A DNA stretch of 64,000 nucleotides from Ctenosaura bakeri (Eukaryota > Chordata > Lepidosauria > Squamata > Iguanidae). The position numbers and the translations under genes are program-made. Under the pieces are notes generated by a model, which did no database searches, was not told where the DNA came from, and worked only from the letters and a program-made list of their open reading frames with translations. Below, in pieces: positions 47,651-59,029 of the stretch; positions within the stretch are counted from its first letter, which is position 1, and each line of letters opens with the position of its first letter. The stretch is taken from the NCBI GenBank assembly GCA_948474755.1, contig CAOLHI010000968.1, forward strand, positions 248,001 through 312,000, written 5' to 3'.

Positions 47651-48888
47651 ATTGTTTACTTTACGGTTATTTATCTTTTTTTGGCAGTACTAAGGGAAGG
47701 ATACTGTCTGTAATCCTTCTATACTTGTCTACTCACAAGAAAATTCTATCAAGTTTAATGGATATTATTCCCAGATGAAAATGTATAAAATTCTAATCCA
47801 CACAGTTGGGCATCTGTGCATTGAACGCAATAAGAATTACTTCTGAATATATAAGATTGTGCTCTTAGCCATATCAAAAGTCTAGAATTACTAAACTTCC
47901 GGTGGGGGGAGGTATGTTCCTTGATACAATTCTGCAGAACACAGAAGTTTAAAGAAAACCAGTAATCCATTTATCATGGCTCTGTTGACATTTCAGAAAA
48001 ACTACAGTGCTAAATTGAGTCCAAATATCTTGTTAGCTTCAGTTCAATATTGTTGAACGGCACATTAGTCTGGACAATCCATATGTTTAAGAGCAACGGG
48101 AAAAATGTAGTCCAGCTTGGAAATACAAACCACTAATGCTACAATCCTAGATGACAAAATGGAGCTTTTCTTCAAGTTAACATGAATAATATTTCATGCA
48201 ACATTGCAAAAACATGTGTTCTGGAATGGACAGACAGTGTCATATGAAAATGAAAACATATGATGTGCAAGTTCTTGGAGTTTTTTTTTTTTTTTTACAG
48301 TATTTACTGTGGCATAAATGAAATATTTTCAAAAATTTAGCACTCATGGAGCAGCAAATTTAAATTGGGGGAGGAAGGTTTACCCCTCCTTTTTTTAGTT
48401 GCAGAGTTTTTTTAGGAAAATGAAGAAACTTTCAACTGCCAGGTATCCATTAAAACTAATGTGTAGCTTAACCCAAGTTCTCTTGACTACTTAATTGTAG
48501 GTCCCCAACTTTGATTTAGTTGGGACGGGGTAGCAGACACAATAGAATTCTGCATTCTCAGTTTGCTGTAAATAGTGTCCTATTTAGTTGCAGTTTTAAT
48601 TAACTAATATACTGGAACAACATTTAGTGGAAAGTAGTATTGTGGAAAGTGATAAAACTCTTTCCATGGAAAAACATGGAAATGTTATATCCTATCAGAT
48701 GTTAACAAAGAAATTTAAAACCACAAATTGAAAAAGAATTGCATCCTGATTCCTGTTGTATTTCCATGACTCAACCTTTATTCTGTGGAAAGGTCTCTGG
48801 CAGTTCTCATATTTCTTCTTGTCCTAATAGTATGCTAATTCCAAACTAATTTCTAAGTAACAAATGAGTTGGCATTTTTCTCTTTCAG
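47651..48888. other. Intron preceding the SAM2 exon
   Basis: No repeat family recognised. A T-run lies at 48279-48296. The last 20 bases form the polypyrimidine tract of the exon acceptor. Confidence 0.5.
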
Positions 48889-49041
48889 ATGAAACAGATT
48901 GGCAACGATGGGTACAATCCCACATCTGTCGCAGAGTGGCTGGATTCTCTGGAACTGGGAGACTATATCAAACCTTTTCTGATAAATGGCTATACATCGA
49001 TGGACCTTGTGAAAAAAATCTGGGATATTGAATTAATTAAT
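48889..49041 (+). CDS. ANKS1B: ANKS1B coding exon: most of SAM domain 2
   Basis: A 153-base exon, 51 codons, phase 0 at both ends. It has a strong acceptor (TTTTTCTCTTTCAG) and a consensus donor GTAAGT at 49042. The product starts MKQIGNDGYNPTSVAEW and ends in IWDIELIN. It continues directly from the LPK that ends the exon at 32480, as in ANKS1B, where the linker between the SAM domains reads LPK-M. The pattern SVAEWLDSLELGDY...FLINGYTSMDL is the first helices of SAM2. The final helix, the GHRKRIL-type segment linked to nuclear import in AIDA-1, would be in the next exon, which I did not find before 64000. Compared with my recollection of the human exon there are about ten substitutions, mostly conservative; Thr to Ile and Ala to Pro in the GDY.K.F stretch stand out. 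The first ATG follows the acceptor directly and is internal to the full protein; an alternative transcript start cannot be judged from the sequence. Confidence 0.93.
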
Positions 49042-49270
49042 GTAAGTCAGTCCATTTTGCCTTTTAATAATCTCTCAGTTTTAATACTAACATATGTTAA
49101 ATGAAGGTGTTTATATGTATTTCATATGTATATTTGGAAGGAGATTGATGCTCAGACCTGCTATTTCTACTTAAGCAGAACTGCTGGGACTCTTATAGTA
49201 ATATAGTGGTATCAATCACTTATCTTTGACCTGCCACATATAAATCAGTTTAGAGAAATGTTGCAATATT

Positions 49271-49456
49271 GGCCATTTCTGCACTAGACTGTTGTAATGC
49301 TATTATTCCATTTACAACATCCTGTGGAATCCTGGGGTTTGCAGTTTAGGGACAGGCCCTTGTGGCCCCTTTGTGGCCTTTCCTTAAACTGCAAACACAT
49401 CCCTAGGATGTTGAAAGCGTAATAATAGCACTATGACAGTCTAGTGTAGAAGTGGT
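49271..49456. mobile_element. Foldback element (long inverted repeat), copy 1
   Basis: The left arm, CCATTTCTGCACTAGACTGT onward, pairs with the right arm ending ACAGTCTAGTGTAGAAGTGG. Arms are about 80 bases and the loop about 15. Landmarks are GCTATTATTCCA / AATAATAGCAC and TTTGCAGTTTAGGG / CCTTAAACTGCAAA. No coding sequence; the target duplication is unclear. A second copy is at 58864-59010. Confidence 0.85.
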
Positions 49457-52400
49457 TGTTGTCACCTGAGAGCATCTTGCTGCCAAATTTAAAAAAAAAA
49501 TAAAAGTAAACAAAGTGTAAGCCAGATTTTCTGCATATATGAAAATCTGAATACATAATGCTGAACACAGTGTAATTTTTTGTTTTTGTTTTTTTATGCC
49601 ATGGGGACAGTTCAGAACATTCTTAATGTGTAGCTATTAGCACACTGATTGTATTTCTCTTTATTTTTTTAATAAATTATTAAGTAGTTAATTTCACAAT
49701 TATACAGGCATAATTTACTTTAACAAACCTGAAGAACTAAACAAAAATTAAGCAGTTTGATTTGCGTATGTCATGTTTTCCCTCAGACCTAGACAAGAAA
49801 TCTGAAAAAGTATCTTCTAGAAAAATAACTGTAGTTACTACTTAAGCTGAAGACTTGGTAAAATGTTTAATAAAAGCCTTACTTTTGTCTTTGATCCGTA
49901 CAAAATATTTAGAATGGTTTATAACATTTACTTTTAAACCAAAGGTGTTTTTTCCCCAAATGGTTAAAAAAAAAGAAAAAAGAAGGTTCGCCTATGAGCC
50001 TAAAGACTGGATTCTGAAAATGGTCTCACTGGCAGAAGTGTAGTTATCATTAAATTAAACAAAAAAGAAAAAAGATCTTAAAACCAAAGAAAAATCTGGA
50101 CAGATCTGCATTGTGTCTCGTTACTGATGAGCCATCTATTCTAGCAATGAGCCTTGTTGGCTTTGGAGTGGAATGCGAAAACCTTACTCTCCTCCGTTTA
50201 AACTCTAGTGACATAATATTTGCTTCTTTTCTGGAGATTCAGAAGTTCTTTCTTTTGTCTGATATGAGTAATATTGTGTGCTATGGCATGAGCAATCTGA
50301 CAATGTTTTTTAAATAAATAAATTCATTAATTTTAAACAAATACAGTCACAAAAAGAGCATATATGAATACAATAAGGTAAGTGGGGCTACCACTGTTGA
50401 GGATAATCATAAGAACTGGGGAAATTCATTAAGTTAGCAAGTGTTTCCAGAGATTACTGTGACTTGTAGACAGGACAGGAGGAATGCAATTGATTGAGGC
50501 AATAAAGGGGAATCCTTTTTCATAGAAGTTATCAGTGTCATATATGTGTTTCTCAAGAAACGGATTAGAAGGTCAATTTCACCTTAAGAGCTATATACTA
50601 CCTCTTAATGTAGCAAATTGCTATCAATTTAATTCCTGTCCCTTTACTCAAACTGCTGACTATTCCATTTTATGGCATAAGGTCCAAAGACTAGGACAAT
50701 AAAGCTCTTCAAACCAGAGAACTAGAAGAAAGCAATTTGTTCTTTACAGAATAGCTCTTCTGTTGCAATGAGAGAAAGATAGGTACCTGAAAAAAAGATA
50801 AAAGCAGGAGATTTCAGCTGTTATTGTTCCCTTAATCACTTTAACTTAGTACTTAAAGAGCTAAGAATTAGTCCCTTTTCAATTACTTCAGGTATAAAAT
50901 CATGCAGAGTGGTGTTGGGAGTGATTCCCACAGATAGATGTATACTTCTAAAAATATTTAATTAGAATTAGTCATTCACATTTTAGTCATCCACATAATT
51001 TATTCCACAAGGATCTGCGGTCAGTTCTGTTCATAGGATCTTCTGAGAAAAAGCTGTGCATGAATCATTGTGCTAAGAGCCTTATAGCTACAATCCGCTA
51101 CCTAGTGAAGATGTAGGTGGTACAAACAAGGCCAGCCCTGACAATATAGATTGCAGAGTTTTGCCGATACTGTAGTGCCTTATAATATTTGAAACTTTTT
51201 CTTTCTGAACTTAGACCACTTAATGCATATTGTATTAAAGTGATGCCAGGCTTTTAATTCCTTCAGGGTGAAAGAGATTCCAGAAATCTCCCAGTATCTG
51301 TGGTAGATGGCTGCAGAAGGCTAAGGTGAGGATCCAGCAGTGTAGTTTCAGGGAAGGAAGCAGTTCCATAAACGGATCTGGGTGGAGATGATCCCTTTCC
51401 CACATACATCTTCAAAATTTGGTCCAGAAAGCTGGAGGAACCTCATGAAAATCTTTTTGGGCAGCCCAGAAGGAAGAAAAAATCCCACTGAAGGTGCACC
51501 AGGACTGGCTGTGCACCGGGTGTGCAGGGATAGGGCACCAGGTGTTCCATCAGCAGAACACCACCACTGGATCTTGCCTTATATTAATAGAAAGGGAAAA
51601 CATGGGGTAGATGGTACATGAGAAGATACACAATAACATGTTTCTACCTAATATTAGATGTTCAATATTATGTTGCAGTCTTAATAATAACTATTGGGTT
51701 TTTTTCTCCTCCATGCTCTGGTCCACCTTTTAGCATATTGTAGGCTTTTCTGTTTTGCACGTTCAACCATACAGTATTAACATTAGAATACAATATCACT
51801 GATATCGATGAGCTTTGCATTTATGAGATAAGCATTAATGTGTACAATATTTGAGTTGATTCTCTATGTAAACCAGATCTGATCTGGTGTACAGAGTCAC
51901 TTATTTATTATTATTGGGACTTTATTGTTTTGAAACAGGACAATTTTCATCACAGCTGAATCTTAGGTGAAATCAAAATAGGAAGTTTATCAGCTGAACT
52001 TCCTGCTTCTAAACTAAACAGTGCCGGGCATGATCCTGGTGTTTGGGGGGAACAGAATGCATATACAATCCTTTATTCAAAAGTTGTGGGACTCCTAGCC
52101 TAGATAGTAAGCACACTTCCATGAAGAGGAAGCTTTGAGGCTAAATTGTACATTATGTTTAAGAATGTTTTTACAAATAGGTTTCTCTTGAGCTTCTTAC
52201 CCAAGCACTCTTCTAGAAAAGAGAGGGAGAGAGCAATAGATTGAAAGAGAAAACACTTGTGTGGGAAACACTTGTAAGAATTTCAATTTTAGAGGCAGAA
52301 AGAAAGGTCTTACCCTGTGGGATGTGCTCTGGGATATACTAAAAAGCTCCTTAATTCTTACTGGCATTTTTTCATGCATACACAAAGAGAACCCTGCCCC

Positions 52401-52497
52401 CATTGGCTTGTAATAGTAAAACCCACAGACAGACTGAATTTGGATATAGTGTTAAACTATGATTTATCATTACATGAATGAGCTTCAGGCTTGTGTG
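49457..52497. other. Intron after the SAM2 exon, nothing recognised
   Basis: 3 kb without recognised exons or repeats. The next ANKS1B exon, expected to start with codons for VLKINL-type sequence, is not seen here or later. Confidence 0.5.
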
Positions 52498-53310
52498 TCA
52501 TAGAATCATAGAATCATAGAAATGTAGAGTTGGAAGAGACCCCAGGGGCCATCCAGTCCAACCCCCTGCCATGCAGGAACACCCTCAAAGCAATCCCGAC
52601 AGATGGCCATCAAGCCTCTGCTTAAAAACCTCCAAGGAAGGAGACTCCACTACACTCTGAGGCAGCATATTCCACTGCCGGACAGCCCTGACTGTCAGGA
52701 AGTTCTTCCTGAGGTTCAGGAGGAATCTCCTTTCCTGTAGCTTGAATCCATTGCTCCTTGTCCTGTTCTCTGGAGCAGCAGAAAACAAGCCCTCTCCCCC
52801 CTCTACATGGCATCCCTTCAAATATTTAAACATGGCTATCATGTCTCCTCTTAACCTTCTCTTCTGTAGACTAAACATACCCAGCTCTCTAAGTCTATCT
52901 TCATAGGGCATGGCTTCCAGCCCTCTCACCATTTTGGTCGCCCTCCTCTGGACTTGCTCCAGTTTGTCAATATCCTTCTTGAATTGGGGTGCCCAGAACT
53001 GGACACAGTATTCAAGATGGGGTCTAACCAAAGCAGAGTAGAGTGGTACCAGTACCTCTCTAGATCTAGACACCATACTCCTATTGATGCAACCGAGAAT
53101 TGCATTGGCTTTCTTGGCTGCCGCATCACACTGCTGACTCATGTTCAGCTTGTGATCTATGAAGACTCCTAGATCCCTTTCACATGTACTGCTATCCAGC
53201 CACGTGTCCCCCATCCTATATTTCTGTATTCCATTTTTTCTACCTAAGTGTAGGACCTTACACTTCTCTCTGTTGTGTCCTCCCATCTCCTCTAACATAG
53301 CCATGGTAAC
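52498..53310 (-). mobile_element. CR1 LINE, 5'-truncated, young copy
   Basis: The plus-strand left edge is the repeated CATAGAATCATAGAAT unit, the reverse of the CR1 3' terminal repeat. Then AGTTGGAAGAGACCCCAGGG and GCCATCCAGTCCAACCCCCT follow, a signature of amniote CR1 3' ends. The coding part reaches the element's truncated 5' edge at about 53304. Antisense to the host gene. Confidence 0.97.
52585..53304 (-). CDS. CR1 ORF2 C-terminal fragment, 239 codons, uninterrupted
   Basis: Open without stops or shifts. Landmarks are [14 protein letters not shown] at the start, [17 protein letters not shown], then [29 protein letters not shown] and [15 protein letters not shown] near the end. These belong to the region behind the reverse-transcriptase core of CR1 ORF2. 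The catalytic core itself and the endonuclease are missing, so the fragment cannot act alone. The ATG shown is internal; the true start is lost by truncation. An intact frame with the terminal repeat kept suggests a fairly recent insertion. Confidence 0.93.
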   Translation of the reverse strand: MAMLEEMGGHNREKCKVLHLGRKNGIQKYRMGDTWLDSSTCERDLGVFIDHKLNMSQQCDAAAKKANAILGCINRSMVSRSREVLVPLYSALVRPHLEYCVQFWAPQFKKDIDKLEQVQRRATKMVRGLEAMPYEDRLRELGMFSLQKRRLRGDMIAMFKYLKGCHVEGGEGLFSAAPENRTRSNGFKLQERRFLLNLRKNFLTVRAVRQWNMLPQSVVESPSLEVFKQRLDGHLSGLL

Positions 53311-54339
53311 AGGAATCTTTTCCTTTCATCTTCAGTTTATTACATCTCAGCATTATGTTCAAACTCTAAATGTTGTCTAATGTTAACTTTTAAAAAATAG
53401 GCAGTTGATTAACCTAAGATTTTAGTTTAGCTTGTTTCAGTAAATCTTACTGAAAATGTAGCATATTTTGTCCAGTTCTGCATTGAAGTCATTATAAGTT
53501 GAAAGTGAGAACTTGATTTCTTTCTCGTGGCCATACACACACAAAAAAGAGAAAGAAAAAAAATGAAGCAGCAAAGATGAGTTCATGTTCTTTCTAATTC
53601 AGGTCTTAATATCATGTGATAAATGTGGTTGTCTTCTTTATTAAACATTTAACTGGAGCACAAGGCTTCTTTAAACAATTTACTGGATTTATGCTGTGAG
53701 GGGGTAATTGAAACAGATTGACCTTTGCTACAACCTGTGGAGTAATATATAGGAAATACATATTTGGCTGGTAGTATGAACCAGCCTTAGCCTTACCTCT
53801 CACCTCCAACATTAACAATAGATTGCATTGCAAGGCTATCATAAACCATACTCTCACGAACCAGCAGTATGGGGATAATGATCTGTATTAGTGTTATCAA
53901 GTTCATTTTGGAAACATCTCAACACTTTTTTTGGGGGGGAGGGACACTTACCCCACACAATAGAAGGCTACAGTTAGGTCACAAATTTTGTTTCTACTTT
54001 TTTTTATGGGTGGACATGCTGCTGAACAATGACAGCTATGAAAAAGAAAACTCTGAATAGCGCTTACCTGGCACCGTAGTAGAGAGAGAGAAAAAAAAAA
54101 GTAGCTTCAAAACACGCTAGGAATTTCCAGCTCTGGATGATTGAATTGTCACCATAGTCTTTTCCTTCCTTTATGGACTCAAGAGTGTATGGAAGCCAGG
54201 TGGCAGCACAAGGTATTTCACAACAGTCAGTGGCACTGAGATTCCAAACGGTAATAGCGTGCCTTTAAAATGATGTGTAGGCCACAATAGGTAAAGAAAT
54301 AGAATCTTATATTTATGTGCGTATGTGTTTATTTTGTAT
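53311..54339. other. Intron, nothing recognised
   Basis: No recognised exon or repeat. A short AGAGAGAGAGAAAAAAAAAA run lies at about 54081-54100. Confidence 0.5.
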
Positions 54340-54830
54340 ACCACCATTTTCCACTATGGTTAGAAAGCTAGCTTGAAAACGTAATACAGGCAAAATAGTT
54401 TTTTAGTACAAAAGTTTTTAAATTTTAAATAAACAATCTCATTTTTAAAAACCATTAATTTAAAACCATTTTAAAATGTTTAAAACATACCAATGAAGAT
54501 AAAAGATACAGCACCTCTATTAAAAGATTCTTCCACAATAGCCTGTCAACAGCCAAAGGACGATCTAAGTGAAATGCCTATTGGTGAAAATAGAGCAAAG
54601 AGGGGGCCAACTTAGTGTTCCGTGAAGGGAATTCCATAGTCTGGGAACAGCCATCCGGAAGGCCATCTTCCAAACCCTCACCAGTGATGCCTTTGGCTGT
54701 GGTGGGACTAACAGAAAGTTCTTTCCTAAGAATATTAAAACTTGAGCACATTCGTATAGGGAGATAATAGTATTTCAGATGGCCTGGACCTGCCATTGTA
54801 TCTCAGGATTAGGCAGGAGTTTAAAAATGG
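54340..54830 (-). mobile_element. L2-type LINE 3' region, antisense
   Basis: Plus-strand text AATTCCATAGTCTGGGAACA, AGGCCATCTTCCAAACCCTC, GCTGTGGTGGGACTAACAGA and GATGGCCTGGACCTGCCATT is the reverse of the L2-like end found in many reptiles (ggaattccacagtctgggg ... gatagcctggacc). Confidence 0.7.
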
Positions 54831-55686
54831 CCTGTTACTCGTTTATACTCAATATATGTGTTTATCACTCTGTCCTAATTGGCAATAAGTGCAAATCAGA
54901 CACCTGGAATCATATCAGCCATTAAGTATAGCAGCAAGTACTCCAACATGTGTGTGTGTGTGTGTGCCAGAGCCTGCACTCATTTATTTAACAGAATTTA
55001 GGCTTGAGACAGGAGTGGGTTTTTTCCTTCCACGTAAGAAAGTTTTTCATACTTTCATATACTGTAGAAATAATTAAATCAAAGTCACAATGCTATTATA
55101 TTTAAACACATTATATGTTTTCTTCTCCTTGCTCACTAATCCCTTTTAAAACATAAAAGACTCCCCAAAGGATAAGCTCTTAATTATTGTTTCCCCTTTT
55201 ATGGGAAGTATACATAGATTTATTTTCCTTCAGTCAGTACTTCTGTGTTGGTTCTTCAGAGTCTTATAATGGTTTAATAATGTAAGGAACAGCTATTGAA
55301 TTGCCTTTAAAGATATCCATACCTTTAACAAGAGGGTGATATTTTATGTCTCTTCCATTTGCAAACTTGTCGGCCTTGCTCTCCTCTCCTTGATCAAGTT
55401 TAAGCCAACTGTTACTCTCCCTCAAAGATCTTAATTTTAAAGACAGATAATTGTAAGAAGATACAGTTCATGTACAGAGCATTTGAACAGCAAAAGACTG
55501 TAATATTCAAGATGTCAAAAGATAATTAACTGGTTACAGTTCACTCCCTGGCAGCTGATGGCTTCCATGTCAGTGTGGAATCAGTTCTGGGTTTTAGCCT
55601 GAACTAGGAATTATCCATTGTGCTGAGCCCTGCCAAAATAGGGGCTTAGCATCTTGCATAGCTCCTTTAAAGTTCAGGCCCCAGCA
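54831..55686. other. Intron; (TG)n at 54949-54966
   Basis: A TG dinucleotide run at 54949-54966. 55290-55640 is non-repetitive with GATAATTAACTGG and AGATCTTAATTTTAAAG; possibly regulatory, unproven. Confidence 0.45.
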
Positions 55687-55873
55687 TGTGTGTATATATC
55701 TTATGGCAATCCCAGGAATTTCATAGGGTTTCTTTAGCAACTGGTTTTGCCAGTTCCTTCCTCTGAAATATAGCTTGCAGCACCTGGTATTTGTTGGTAG
55801 TCTCCCATCAAAGTACCAACCAGGGCTGACCTTATTTAGCTTGGGATCTGGTGCCTTTAGGATATTTAGGCCT
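55687..55873 (-). mobile_element. 5S rRNA-headed SINE, minus
   Basis: The right part (55776-55873: TGCAGCACCTGGTATTTGTT, AGTCTCCCATCAAAGTACCA, ACCAGGGCTGACCTTATTTA, GATCTGGTGCC) is the reverse complement of 5S rRNA (TGGGAGAC, AGTACTTGG.., GGGTCG.., AAGCTAAGCAGG). The left part is the shared tail (TTATGGCAATCCCAGGAATT). It is the clearer of the two copies. Confidence 0.88.
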
Positions 55874-57495
55874 CAGACCGCAGCAGCCACCACTAAATTT
55901 ATTTATACATAGTTTCAACCAAAGTATACAGATTTTTTTAATTACATTGTTGCCATTTGTATACAATAGGAAGAGAAACACAAACTATTCAATTGACTGT
56001 TGTGGATGACAGAGGGCAGAGTGATTGTTCACATACCCACCCAACTTGAAAGTACATTTTCATTATGTTGCTAAGGAACTAAGTATCTGTGTTATCTTGA
56101 CTTTCGTTTCTTGATGACACTGAGTTGCAAATATATGGATTTGGTTTTACAGCTTCTAGGACAGATAATATTGTTGCACTGTATGAAATTAATTTCAAGA
56201 AAACTGTTGTAGAGCTGTTTGAAAAGACAAATCCCAGAGGTCTAATTTTGCTTTGCTTCCTGAGCACATCGCCAGCTGATAGAAACTGAATGCAGTATTG
56301 AATAGCATTATGCAATTTCCTCTATCTTTTTCTTCATTTCCATAATGCATATGGGGTTGTGTGTTGTATTAATCTACAAGGAATGAAAGAACTGGTAATT
56401 GATTTCATAAAGGTCATTTTTTTCCTATGTTGTCTTTCTTTTCATTGTGAAGATGAATTTCTCCTCCTCCTATTTTCTCCCCACAGTTTCAGCAAAGACC
56501 TTATCATAAATTAATTCTTGAATCTTCATAGTTGATGTATAGTTAGCTATGTATAGCGAGTTATTATTGGTGTTATCTTCTGGATGAATGTGAAAAACTA
56601 ATCATACTTGCTGTTCCAAGAATGTGACAAGTAATGCAATGAAGACATTCACTGCATTTTTTTATTATAATGTTAGATAATACTTGAGTCTTAAGCTTGC
56701 AGCACATATTATAGAGCTGCAGTCTCAGTACTGTGTTAAGGATAAGTCAGATAAATCATGCTGTACCATTATAACCAGAAATCTGGCAGAGATGGGAACT
56801 TCATGTCCTGGGCTGAATTTAGTCTTCCTGGGATTTCAACCTTGCCATTCTGTCTTCTTTATATGGCCATGCTCCTTTCACTATGACACCATGGTGGTTT
56901 TCCAGCTTTTGTCCACCTTATCTTTCTTTTCCACTTCTAAAAGGAAGAGATGGAAAGAATGTTAAAAATATTTGTAAAATGATGGGGGGCAGGAATCAGT
57001 TTCTTGAGCGTCAGAAGACTGACAGGAAGACTCGTAGATGAGTATGAATCTTCATAGTTCAGGTTTTATTCATTGCAAAAAATGCACAGCATTTTCTGCA
57101 CAAAAAGATCTGTTATTGCACAGAATATGTCCAGAAGTATGAACAGTCTTCAAAAAACTGCACAGTTTTCCATGACTTTCTCAAAACAATTGTTAACATT
57201 ATTTATAAAATTATTATTTATAATGAATAAATATAAATACATACATCCCTATTGTACATCAAGCCGTCCTGACAGGGAAAATTACAGGGGACATTCTCCC
57301 TTTAATTCCATCCTAAAAGAGGTTCCAAGTTGATTCCAAAATTGCTGAAGGAGGTCTGGATTAGGCCACATTTGGCAGTTATTTGTACAACCAGTTTGTC
57401 TTTATGATGTAAATTCAAGACTGGAAATGAACAAAAGGTTTTTAATTGCTAATACCTATAAAAGATGATAATAATGATAGAAGAAATATAAACTG
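55874..57495. other. Intron, nothing recognised
   Basis: No recognised exon or repeat family; moderately AT-rich. Confidence 0.5.
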
Positions 57496-57692
57496 TTGTT
57501 GTTGTAGTAGTGTGTCTTTAAGTTTTTTCTGACTTATGGCTACCCTAAGGTGAACCTATCACGGGTTTTTCTGGTGCTGAAAGTGTGTGATGCACCCAGT
57601 TTCACCCAATGAGTCTCTATGAGTGAGCAGGGAATCGAACCCTGCTCTCCAAGGTCATAGTCCCATGCTCAAACCACTATACCATGTTGGCT
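57496..57692 (-). mobile_element. CORE/MIR-like tRNA SINE, minus
   Basis: TGTTGTTGTTGTAGTAGTGT, TCTGACTTATGGCTACCCTA, GGGAATCGAACCCTGCTCTC (an intact B box on the minus strand: GGTTCGATTCC), AAACCACTATACCATGTTGG. Confidence 0.92.
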
Positions 57693-58086
57693 TTGAAAGT
57701 ATAAATAAGGGTTCAGATTCCATTTTCTGAAAAGTGGGAAGTTGAATCTGTTATTGTGTTCCCTGTTTGTGCTGTTTTGTTTTTGTTATGACTTTGTTAT
57801 ACTTGAAGTTAGGAGTAGTTGTGTAGTTTAGTTTTTTTTTTGTATGTGTAGTAGTTTAGTTAGTTTAGCTAACTACGGGATTATTCCCTTATATGTAGTT
57901 TTATATTTTTTAAAAAATGTGTTAATAAAAATAATTATTAAAAAAGAATGGGAAATTAGATTTACCAACTGATAGTGACAGCTGCATCCTTTTGACTGAA
58001 AAATGAAATGGGAGGGACTACCGTATAAATTTCCTAAAAACAGTATTGATTTTCTGAAAGTAAATCTTGGTAGTATATAATGAACT
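57693..58086. other. Intron; A/T-rich run at 57900-57950
   Basis: TAGTTTAGTTAGTTTAG-type repeats and TTAATAAAAATAATTATTAA. It could be a worn LINE 3' tail; not assigned. Confidence 0.4.
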
Positions 58087-58334
58087 CAGATGCAGATCTA
58101 GGGTGGGGCAACTGGGGCTCATGCCCCAGGCACTAATGGCAGGGGGCAAAAAAGATGAACCCCCCACTTGTCCCCCTCCCCCACTCCCCTCCCTCCCCTG
58201 CCTGCCCACTGCTCGCCCCCACCACCACCACTCACTCCTCCCCTGCCCACCCACCTGCTGCTTGCCCCGCCCCATCCACTGCTGCTTGCCCCGCCCCCTT
58301 GCCCTGGGTGCAGTTGAGTCTCAATATGCCACTG
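58087..58334. mobile_element. Non-autonomous hAT element, 248 bp, C-rich
   Basis: The ends are CAGATGCAGATC and TATGCCACTG (CAGNNGC / GCNNCTG pairing), with flanks AATGAACT (58079-58086) and AATGAAAT (58335-58342): 7 of 8 bases identical. The interior is C-rich on the plus strand, with a tandem CTGCTTGCCCCGCCCC element repeated twice. Confidence 0.85.
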
Positions 58335-58863
58335 AATGAAATACCTCAAAGAATATACAATATCCATGGTAAAACATTTGTTTTAAGTATTATCAACCTA
58401 ACCTAAGTACTTAATTTGAGTGTTATCCATCTATACAGATCTAGAGATATTTTATCAGTCCAGGAAAATTCTGTTCAGTCATTTGAGAAATATCCCAAGG
58501 AAACAATATGATCAAATATATAAAGTTTGAGAGCATCAGCTGAAGTCTCAGGGAATGGCTGTTTGTTTCTGCCACAGGGGAGATAAACCTCGAGTCTGCT
58601 GGTGCTGGAGAAAGAAAAAGTTTGATTTTTGTGTATGAGGAGGCTTTAAAGCTTGGGCACCCATTTCCATTCAATTCATAGCTGGCATGACGCAGCACAA
58701 TATTTTCCTTTCTTAATTGTTTTGTGTTTGTGCATGCATCAGTATGGCAAACCGCCAAGAGGGAGAAGGAGGAACTGAGGAGGGAGATGATTGTTGTTGA
58801 TGATCCTCCTCCTCCTCCTCCTCCTCCTCCTCCCCATTCTTCTTCTTTGTATTTAAAACATAG
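58335..58863. other. Intron; (CCT)n at 58805-58832
   Basis: A nine-unit CCT run at 58805-58832, 30 bases before the foldback element. Nothing else recognised. Confidence 0.55.
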
Positions 58864-59010
58864 GCCATTTCCGCACTAGACTGTTGTGCTATTATTCCAC
58901 TTTCAACATCCTATGGAACCTTTGAGGCCCCTCCCTAAACTGCAAACCCCAGGATTCCATAGGATGATGAAAGTGGAACAATAGTGCTACAACAGTCTAG
59001 TGTGGAAAGT
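58864..59010. mobile_element. Foldback element, copy 2
   Basis: GGCCATTTCCGCACTAGACT ... CAACAGTCTAGTGTGGAAAG, with internal GCTATTATTCCAC / GTGGAACAATAG and CAACATCCTATGGAA / TTCCATAGGATGATG. Same family as 49271-49456, with a shorter loop. Confidence 0.87.
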
Positions 59011-59029
59011 TAAATAGACAGCTAAACAA

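Noticed and set aside
55776..55873. Possible 5S rRNA gene on the minus strand
   Set aside because: Deleted and mutated relative to 5S rRNA and fused to a SINE tail; part of a SINE.
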